Shown: in pieces, positions 56,185 through 64,000 of the stretch
Numbering within the stretch: position 1 is the stretch's first letter
Layout of the letters: each line of letters begins with the position of its first letter
Assembly (NCBI RefSeq): GCF_035046505.1
Contig: NC_089822.1
Span: forward strand, 115,027,307-115,091,306
Length of the DNA stretch: 64,000 nucleotides
Direction: 5' to 3'
Source of the DNA: Tiliqua scincoides
Taxonomy: Eukaryota; Chordata; Lepidosauria; Squamata; Scincidae
Position numbers and translations under genes: made by a program
Notes under the pieces: generated by a model
Databases searched by the model: none
The model's input: only the letters and a program-made list of their open reading frames with translations
What the model was told of the DNA's origin: nothing

Positions 56185-56830
56185 CATGCTGTGTCATAAT
56201 AATACCTCATTAGCTCTCAGGGCACAATCCTAACCAGGTCTACTCAGTAAGTCCTATTTTGTTCAATGGGGCTTACTCTCAGGAAAGTGTGGTTAGGATT
56301 GCAACCTCAGGCTCATTGGTCAGTTAAGAAAATCCACTTTTTATGGCATAAGGCAGTTGTGTTTTTCTTTTCTGGTTATTTGGCTATAACTTTTGATAGA
56401 ACACAGATATTTCATTTCAGTTTGTTTCATTGCATTCTGCTGTAAATTACGCATTGAGTGGTATATAGCATAACGGTATTATTCCCAAAAACCACGATTT
56501 CCACAATTTTGGTCTCTAGTGGTGTTCCCCCCCCCCCAAGGATATCGCCTTACTAACACCTTTAGTTTCATGCTGTGTCAAAATATCTCATTAGCTCTTT
56601 GAACACTCAGTCTCACTGATCCATTTTGCGTTAAGGAAATGTACTTTTTATTATAAGACAGTTGCATTTTTGTTTTATAGTTTTTGGCAACAACTATTGA
56701 TGGAATGGAAATTGTTCACTCTGGTTTTTTCATTGAGTTCTGCTGGAAAATACACATCAAATGGTATATAACATGATGGTATTATTCCTACAAATTGCAA
56801 TTTTAGCTATTTTGGTCACTAGTAGTGTCA
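56185..56830 (+). repeat. Tandem duplication of a ~270-bp unit, first unit carrying a MITE
   Basis: Unit 1 (56185-56535, less its MITE) and unit 2 (56568-56830) share, in order, TTCCATGCTGTGTCA, TCATTAGCTCT, TTTTTAT…AAG.CAGTTG, ATTGA(T)GGAAT, CATTG.(A)TTCTGCTG, GGTATATA(A/G)CAT and GGTATTATTCC, ending in a TAGTGGTGTxxCCCC-like stretch. Confidence 0.8.
56222..56305. mobile_element. MITE family 2, TCA duplication
   Basis: GGGCACAATCCTAACCAGGT … GTGGTTAGGATTGCAACC flanked by TCA on both sides. Only the first tandem unit has it. Confidence 0.85.
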
Positions 56831-57425
56831 CCCCCTAAGGGTGGCTCCTGAGCCTACAGCCCCCTCAGCCTCCCCATTTGTACACCAGTTGCTTTGTTTT
56901 AGTGCTTGTTTCAGTGTTATATTTCTGTATTTTACTCAGTTGTGAAGCTGCCTTGAGTTGCCAAGGTGGGGCATAAACATTTTCAATCAATAATTTGCAT
57001 AACAATCAAAGGAAACCAGGTTGTTCTAAACTGGCCTATGCCCTCTGAAATGCCTGCATTCTAAAATTGGATCAAATAAACTATATTCTTACTTTTACAG
57101 CTCCATGTATTTTCCTCCAGAGCCTGTCCATAACTGGCCTGAGGATTAGAGGGGTGGGAGCAAAATCCCTGGAGCCCAGACCACTAGGAGGCCCAGACCA
57201 TGACAAATAAACTATACAGTACAAAAATTTATTCAGGGTTGCATTTCCACTACAGTTTTAATCCACTTCCAATGCACTTCTGTTATCCCAATGCATTCTG
57301 GAGATCTAACAACTCTCAGATAATAAACTACAGTCCCCTCAGAATGCATTAGAGCAGGGTGCTTGGTTACTGCATGAACTATTACCTTTCACTGTCAATC
57401 AATCCCTGACCCTGATTGAAGATGA

Positions 57426-57864
57426 GCAACCCAATCCTAACCTGCCCTGGAACAGGTAGGCCGCCTGGCCTGCGCTGTATCCAGCGCAGGGTTGTAGGTG
57501 ACTGTGGCACAACTCAGGGCAAGGGAATATTTTCCCCTTTCTCCGACCACCTCCCCAGCCACTGCAATGGAGCTACTTCAGTCTTCACCAACTAAATTGC
57601 TGGTACAGATCCAACCATTCCAGAGTTAAGTTGGTCTGCTCTGGAGGGGGGTTATGATCCAGCCTAAGACCCAGAGGCTGGTCCCGCTCTACTCCCAGGC
57701 CTGTCACCTCTGCCTGGGCTTGCTCTGGCATGGGGAGGCCAGCATGCATCCTTGAGCTGGGCTCCCCAACTCAAAAGGAGGCACAGATGTGCTTTATGGC
57801 ATGTTTGCGACACTTCTCGGCCAAGGGATTTGCGCCGGCCAATTGAGCGCTCAGGATTGCGTTC
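57426..57864. mobile_element. MITE family 3, copy 2
   Basis: GCAACCCAATCCTAACC at left, CTCAGGATTGCGTTC at right, right flank TTA and left flank TGA. Contains GTGCTTTATGGCATGTTTGC. Confidence 0.7.
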
Positions 57865-57869
57865 TTAGT

Positions 57870-59570
57870 TTCTCAGGTCCAGCAAGAAGGCTTTGCAAAA
57901 CCTGTGAAAGGTCCTCCGGTCCAGCCTGAGAGGCAGTAGAGTGGCAGATCTTGACAAGAGAGCTGCATTAAGGTCTTAGAGCTGAAATACCATTTTGAAG
58001 GAAAGAGCCCGAGATCCAACTTTTGATCCAGTCTTTTAGCAAGACTCCTGAGCTGTACTACTGTTTCTGGGCCTACTTGCCTGTTCTACAGCTTCATCCT
58101 GGGCAGCTGCTGAAGGGAATACAGGTGATAGCTTGTAGCTAGTATAGCTCAGACCATCTTTTGAGATTCTGTCTGGAAGAGTAATATGCTGTACTGTTTG
58201 CAGGCTGTTTTCTATGCTAAAATTCTTAGAAATTTTTTTCTAGTTGATAAATTTTTCCATCTGTTATTAACTTTGCCTCAGTGCAGTTTTTGCCATTCCG
58301 CCTTACTCACAAAACTATCCGTTCTGTGTTAATTCAAATTTTTCCATGAAGAGTGACAGATACAATGGAGGACGGAGTGCCTATCTGCAGGACATTCACA
58401 GATGCCAAAGTTAATGGAGAATCAAATCCACAATCAACCCCTTTAAGCCTTCCAAAGGGGACCGGAGCACAGCTCTGGTCCCCTCCTGAAGGCTCTCTGA
58501 AGCTTGCAGAAGCAGTGCACATCTGCCTGCTACTGCTGCAGACTTCAGAAAGGCTCACAGAGCCAAAAGAACACAACTTGCATTTTCCCTCAGGAAACTG
58601 GAAGTGACATTTTTATGTCATTTAAGGCATTCCGAGGCCCAGGGAAACTGCCTCTGTGCACTTCAGAAAGCCCTCCAGGGTCCTCCTGGAGCCTGAATGT
58701 CTTGCCCCGCTTGCCTCCAGTCTGTCAGTGTTTCCAGCCATCACAGGGAGACACCTGGTGAAACTGATTTCCCCAAGGAGAGACGGATGCTGAGCCTTGA
58801 CCTTCTCTCCTTCGGTAGACTCTCCTATGTTATAAATCCTCTGAGGACTCTGTGTGCATATGAGTGTATGCGCTCCTCTCCTCCTGGGTGTACGGCAGCC
58901 TTCCCCCCAGGGCAGCATGAACTTTCTAAACAGAGCAGTCTCCGGCCAGGGGAGGGGGCCTCAGCACAATGAGGAATGGCTCCTCAGAGTGCCATAGACT
59001 GCCCTGAATCTCTCCAGTTTGCCACGGAAAGTAAGGGAACCTTTTTCCAGCTTCCCCCCCCCCCCCACTTATTTAAATGATTTTTAAGGGATTTTTTTTA
59101 GCAGCTCAGTTTTTTTTAGCGCCATTGCCATATGTGTTGAATGAAATCTACTGATACAAAATCAGCTGATAAAAAGGCAGAACCTGTACTTTGCTGAAGT
59201 AGAAGAAAAGACACAACAACACTAGTCAAATTAAGGAAACTATCCCATTCTGATGAAGGTTTTCATTTACTGTAGTTTCACTCTTGTTCATGCTACGTTA
59301 AAACTGTCAATTAAAAACTTGTTTAAAAGTAGTAATATCTGGTTTGTAGGAAGATTTAGGAAGGAGGGCCAGTTTTGCCAAATTCCTGTTCCAAACTTTG
59401 CCTAAAAAACTTATGCCCACTTTAAGCTAATTAGCTTAGCCAGCTTAGCCACAGGTAGCTCTAGCAGTCTGCCAAAATTACCCAGCAGCAGCAAAAAAGG
59501 GTAGCTTGCCTGTGGAGCTGCAGGGTCCCCCCTCCCAGTTCCTAAGGCAGCACCACCTCAGTTTTCCACC
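57870..59570. other. ARHGAP4 intron 1 segment, mostly unassigned
   Basis: About 58380-58770 has a GC-rich, hairpin-rich composition (AGGCCCAGGGAAACTGCCTC) like other MITE interiors here, but no termini could be fixed. A poly(C) run lies at 59056-59067. No exon. Confidence 0.35.
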
Positions 59571-59575
59571 ACTCA

Positions 59576-59762
59576 GCAGTCTGTTTGGTTAGTCTGTTAG
59601 TTAGTCCATTAGTCGGTGTGCCAGTTTGTTGTCTGTCCTCCAGTCCATCAGACAGTGTGTCAGTTCATTGTCCGTCCATCAGTCAGTGTGTCAGTTGGTT
59701 GATCCATTAGCCAGTTCATGAGTCGGTTCGTTGGTCAACAAGCCAGTTAGCCAGTCTGATAA
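59576..59762. repeat. Degenerate short tandem repeat of CAGT/GTTx words
   Basis: The segment is built of variants such as AGTCTGTTAGTTAGTCCATT, CAGTGTGTCAGTT and AGTCGGTTCGTTGG, with a 4-base rhythm and a looser ~28-40 base one. Confidence 0.75.
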
Positions 59763-60244
59763 ATTAGCAAGTCTCCTCTACTCTCTCTCCAGCTACAAGC
59801 CACAAACTCTCCCTGCTTCAGGTGCTACTTATATCCCTGAAGACCTTGTTGCCTCTAGTGGCTGCAGCTGTGCAGCACACTCACTGCTGAAAGCCCAGGC
59901 TTTAACCCCATGTCTCCCAGGTTCACCAGAGCAAAGGGCCACTGCAGACACCACATCCTATCTCCTTGCAATATCTTCCACAATTCCAATGCAGGGTGTA
60001 ATCAGGCATCTTGCCCTGGGTCCTGTGCCAGCTCTCAGCGTCCCTGGCTGGACAAGTCTCCCACATATGATTAAAATCTACACCACAGTCTACTTCACTA
60101 GCAACAGTCTTTACTCCACCCTGTATGTTTCTAAAGAGTATGGTTTTATCATTAAAGTAATAACTGTCAATATAATAAATGAATGAGCTAAGATTAAAAT
60201 CTTTTATTTTTTTTATCCACTCCTGATAATAGGTTGTTCTAAGG

Positions 60245-60603
60245 CAGGGGTGCTCAATAGGTGGATCGCGATCTACCGGTAGATCGCGAGGCAAAATGCC
60301 GACCCCCCCCCCCTTCAGGTGCCTCTGGGAGGAAACGCCGGGAGTAAGGCCCATTGTACTCAATGGGGCATACTCCCAGGTAAGTGTGGTTAGGATTGCA
60401 GCCTCACAGCCTAATCCTAGGCATGTCTACTCAGGAGTAAGTCCTGTTATACTCAGTGGGGCTCAAGGTACACCAACATACATTGTACACATAAATGTTA
60501 TATGTTATGATGGCGCGAACATTGTAAAAAAAACTCTGGTAGATCTCCGGGCCTTGCTGGGTTTCAAAGTAGCTCTCGAGCCAAAAAAGTGTGAGCACCC
60601 CTG
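60245..60603. mobile_element. hAT-like element with perfect TSD and nested MITE family 2
   Basis: Starts CAGGGGTGCTCAATAG and ends GTGAGCACCCCTG; perfect 8-bp duplication TTCTAAGG (60237-60244, 60604-60611). Near the left end a perfect palindrome GCGATCTACCGGTAGATCGC occurs. About 60332-60470 are MITE family 2-like (AAGGCCCATTGTACTCAATG … GGATTGCAGCCTCA, and a second half AATCCTAGGCATGTCTACTC). Confidence 0.88.
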
Positions 60604-61124
60604 TTCTAAGGGAATTTACATGAACACATAAAACTGCCTTCTGTCACATCAGACCTTTGGAGCGTAGTGCGAACCTTGCTGCTGAGCTGGCTCATGCCGG
60701 CTCCTGAATGTGCCATAAAGATGTGGGGTAAGATGGGCAGAGGCAGGCCAGCACAGGGGGTGGGAGAGGGTGGCAGGAGGGTGAAACAAAGGCAGGGAGG
60801 GGGTGTTTTTAGATGGGGAGGGCGGGGCAGGAGGAGGATTGAGCCCAGGAGGGGGTGAGATCAGCTGCAGTGGCTCAGGCTGAATCCTAACCCCCCCACC
60901 CCACCCCGCTGCCAGGCAGTACAGCTTTACCTGGTCTAAAATCACTGGTGCAGATCTGAGCTGCCCCGTAGGGGCCGGTTGGAACTCAACCTGGGGTAAG
61001 AGGAAAGATATCCCCTTACCTCATGTTGACTTCCAACTGGATCCAACAGGTCAGTCATCCTGCCTGTTCCAGCACAAGTTAGGACTGGTCTGTTAGCCCA
61101 TTTAGCAGCTGCCCAAAGTTTGGG

Positions 61125-61225
61125 ACAGAGATCTTCCTCAGCCCTACTTGGAGATGACAGGGTTTTAACCAGGCACATTCTGCATGCAAATCAAGTGCTC
61201 TATAACTGAGCAGTGGCCCCTCCCT
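61125..61225 (-). mobile_element. tRNA-derived SINE, minus strand
   Basis: The reverse complement begins GGGCCACTGCTCAGTTATAG, continues AGCACTTGATTTGCATGCAG and reaches a B-box-like GGTTAAAACCC: the same tRNA-Ala-like SINE as 13093-13213. Not a functional tRNA gene. Confidence 0.65.
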
Positions 61226-61345
61226 ATTTTTCAATTAAAAGGAGGGAAAGAGGAGACTAGTAAATTACAGGTGCACATACATCTGACCTTGGGGACAGAA
61301 ACCAAAATGGGGCAATTCACAGAGAAGGCATTGAAGGGGCAATTA

Positions 61346-61740
61346 CAGTGGACCTACCTTATCCACGGATTTCACCATCGGCAGAAACTGGTGTCCAATT
61401 TTAAAAATGTTTTCAAAAGTCGAAATAAGAAAGAAAACAACCTCTTCTGCTGTAGTGCTGCAAAACCATTCCATTTGCAGAGCACTCAGTGGTGCTGTAG
61501 AAGCCACTTCTTGTTCACACAACCCCCCCAGTGTCAAGCTGGGGAGTGGAAGTGGCCTTTTGGCTTCCACAGCACCATTGAGTGCCCTGCAGCCCTGCAA
61601 ATGATGCAGTTGTGTAGCACTACAATAGGAAAGGCTATTTTCTTTCTTACTTTGACTTTTCAAATACTTTAAAAAGCAGACCCCAGTATCTGTGGATCTC
61701 AGTATCTGTGGGGGGCGGGGGCGGGGGGCAGAACTGACTG
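61346..61740. mobile_element. Tigger/pogo-like MITE, long palindrome
   Basis: Flanked by TA (61344-61345, 61741-61742); ends CAGTGGACCTACCTTATCCA and CAGAACTGACTG. The interior is a near palindrome: about 61400-61510 pairs with 61555-61670 as reverse complement (AATAAGAAAGAAAACAACCT / TATTTTCTTTCTTACT). Confidence 0.8.
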
Positions 61741-62068
61741 TACTGTGTTCACTAATTGCTGAACCAGGATCAGCAGAAGTGATAAAATGGCTTGAATTTA
61801 CAAAAAGGATGTGAATTTGCAAAAAAACGATCTGAAGGCACAGGAGCCCTGGAAGAGCTTAATAGTGCTATAACTATACTGAATAGGCTGGCACAACTGC
61901 AATGTGTTGCAAAAAAATTCACCACAAATCAAATGTTGTGGGGGGAAATTGAGAAAATAGTAGAAGTTAATGCCGTTGTAACAGTATGATCTGAACGCTC
62001 TATAAAAAGTGAGTGAGGAAGATATGTCGGTCGCGAGGAGACAGTTCTCAAGCACAGCAAGCATTAGC

Positions 62069-62751
62069 ACGGCTAGTATTATAATGCCGTTGTACAAATC
62101 GATGGTAAGGCCACACCTGGTCCAGTTCTGGTCGCAGCATCTCAAAAAAGACATAGTGGAAATGGAAAAGGTGCAAAAGAGAGCGACTAAGATGATTACT
62201 GGGCAGGGGCACCTTCCTTATGAGGAAAAGCTACAGCGTTTGGGCCTCTTCAGCCTAGAAAAGAGGCGCCTGAGGGGGGACATGATTGAGACATACAAAA
62301 TTATGCAGGGGATGGACAGAGTGGATAAGGAGATGCTCTTTACACTCTCACATAATACCAGAACCAGGGGACATCCACTAAAATTGAGTGTTGGGAGAGT
62401 TAGAACAGACAAAAGAAAATATTTCTTTACTCAGCGTGTGGTTGGTCTGTGGAACTCCTTGCCACAGGATGTGGTGATGGCATCTGGCCTGGATGCCTTT
62501 AAAAGGGGATTGGACAAGTTTCTGAAGGAAAAATCCGTTATGGGTTACAAGCCAAGATGTGTATGTGCAACCTCCTGATTTTAGAAATGGGCTATGTCAG
62601 AATACCAGATGCAAGGGAGGGCACCAGGAGGGCACTTTTGTTATCTGGTGTGCTCCCTGGGGCATTTGGTGGGCCGCTGTGAGATACAGGAAGCTGGACT
62701 AGATGGCCAGCTTATGGCCTGATCCAGTGGGACTGTTCTTATGTTCTTATA
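62069..62751 (+). mobile_element. CR1 LINE copy 3, 3' part only
   Basis: ACGGCTAGTATTATAATGCC through MEKVQKRATKMITGQGH, RGDMIETYKIMQGMDRVD, KYFFTQRVVGLWNSLPQDVV and the GGAAGCTGGACTAGATGG tail with TTCTTAT repeats. It has a 12-base deletion relative to copy 2 near 62122 but stays open to 62578. Confidence 0.9.
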
Positions 62752-62755
62752 TTAG

Positions 62756-63883
62756 CATGCCCAAAGGCCTCCCCATCTACAAGACAGCTGGTAGTTATAC
62801 TGGTGGTGCAGGTAGATGACTAGCATTCCTCTAGTACAGACAGTGCTGCTGCTGGAGGCCATATTTTGCATTCTGCTGGCAGGTAAGGGGAGTGCCAGAT
62901 CCTATGCTGCTTCAAGCATTTTTCAAACAAGTATAAGATTGTGTCCTTTGATTCATCTAACTTGTTTTTTCATTAATAATTTAGAGGAGCTGTTAGGAGA
63001 TAATTGTGCTTACAGCTATGTTTGCATATCAGACGTAGTGGAAAAAGTTTGGTAGAAGGTGGGTATATATTTAGCTTGGATTTGCCAACAGCCACATGGT
63101 TGTTTCTTCACTTTCCCATCTGGGCTGCTTCATTATTTAACTTTCCAACCAAGCTGGCACTCACAGTGTGTGGGGAAGCATATGTATGAATACGGTGTTT
63201 GTGTTAGTAGAGTTGTGTGCCCTCATGAGCATGGGTGAAAAAGAGAGTATACTTGTGCATGAAAGCATGCAAGTGCATAGTCAGGCAGATGAAACTGGCA
63301 GGGTTCCTCACTTTCTCAACTATGGCGTGGGCCTCCTCAAAGTAAGTGTGAGTACCATTTTACATCTTTCTACAACAGTGTTCTTGTGTGTGTTCATTGA
63401 GCAAGGAAGTAAACTTCTGATCTGTTCCAGACATGTTTAAGAGTCATTCCTTCCCTTTAATTTGAACATTAGGGCCGCTGCAGAAGCACACTTGCCACAT
63501 TGTCTGCAGATGTATCTATTCGTCTGTCAGGTCAAACTTTGTGAAAATGGTTTCTGTCAGTGTGCAGCAGAAACCACTTGTGTACACTGTACAGTGCTGA
63601 TTGGCTGGCACCTGCAACATTGCAAGCCTGCTTGTTTCTTCCTATCCCTGGAGCAGTTTTGAAACTTTAAAAATAAAAGGTGGACAGCCTGTCAGAAGCA
63701 TGGGAGAAGGGGCAAGACCGATAGTTCAATACCTATTGCTTAGTCCTGTGATTTAGTCCTGATGCTGTGCTAAGGTGGAGGGAAGTTGGGCTCACTCTGC
63801 AAAAGAAACAAGGTAAGGCCTGTTTAAAAGGTATGTTTTATATACACCACAATAAAAAATAGAAAATATTGTTTGCTCTAGAG
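62756..63883. other. ARHGAP4 intron 1 segment, nothing recognised
   Basis: No exon, repeat or RNA gene I can support. Confidence 0.4.
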
Positions 63884-64000
63884 CAGTGGTCTTCAACCTT
63901 TTTCATGCCATGACCTCAATAAATAAATAATGAGACTGTGGACCCACTTCCAATCCCACCCCCCTTTCTGGGACCCAGTCTGCTCACTTCTCACTGGTCC
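63884..64000. mobile_element. hAT-like element left end, cut by the window edge
   Basis: CAGTGGTCTTCAACCTTTTT followed by ATGACC…GTGGACCCACTTCCAA, the typical start of a non-autonomous hAT family. Right end not in the window. Confidence 0.65.

Noticed and set aside
61170-61225. Possible minus-strand tRNA gene
   Set aside because: tRNA-like head of a SINE, also present at 13093-13213, with mismatched arms.

Overview
The window is vertebrate nuclear DNA, most likely from a squamate reptile (lizard or snake). Four protein-coding loci lie head to tail on the + strand: RENBP (10 coding exons, complete CDS), NAA10 (8 coding exons, complete), a NUDT16-type U8 snoRNA-decapping/inosine-diphosphatase gene (3 exons, complete) and the first coding exon of ARHGAP4, whose remaining exons lie beyond the right edge. 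The squamate call rests on the repeats: abundant CR1 LINEs with TTCTTATG-type tails, Sauria-like tRNA SINEs, a tRNA-Ala-like SINE, and many copies of short MITEs whose ends read GGGCNCAATCC. No alignment was run.

Layout. 1-1423: probably upstream or 5' untranslated sequence of RENBP. 1424-14666: RENBP; large introns carry a GC-rich hAT element, a MITE with a SINE in its loop, PIF/Harbinger-like MITEs, an old minus-strand CR1 and a ~930 bp unclassified repeat. 14667-19800: spacer with two large hAT derivatives. About 19880-20720: CpG island with six CCAAT boxes over the NAA10 start. 20587-26914: NAA10. 26915-31480: spacer with a second copy of the ~930 bp repeat. About 31480-32480: CpG island of the NUDT16-type gene, coding 32101-36100. 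36101-42600: spacer with two strong inverted-repeat hairpins, a LINE fragment inside a hAT, and MITEs. About 42640-43660: CpG island and ARHGAP4 exon 1 (43104-43170). 43171-64000: ARHGAP4 intron 1 (over 20.8 kb), packed with CR1 copies, nested MITEs, Tigger-like elements and SINEs.

The order RENBP - NAA10 - ARHGAP4, all in one orientation, matches the human Xq28 block. The inserted NUDT16-type gene is the main difference from the human order as I recall it. The genes are functionally unrelated (sialic-acid/GlcNAc metabolism, N-terminal acetylation, RNA/nucleotide clean-up, Rho GTPase regulation), so this is conserved synteny rather than an operon. I recognised no endogenous retrovirus, Polinton or CRISPR array. 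The most unusual content is transposon biology: a candidate SINE sharing its 3' end with a LINE, each inserted with clear target-site duplications; three MITE families with 3-bp TTA/TCA duplications; several insertions into other elements that give relative ages; and long near-perfect hairpins.
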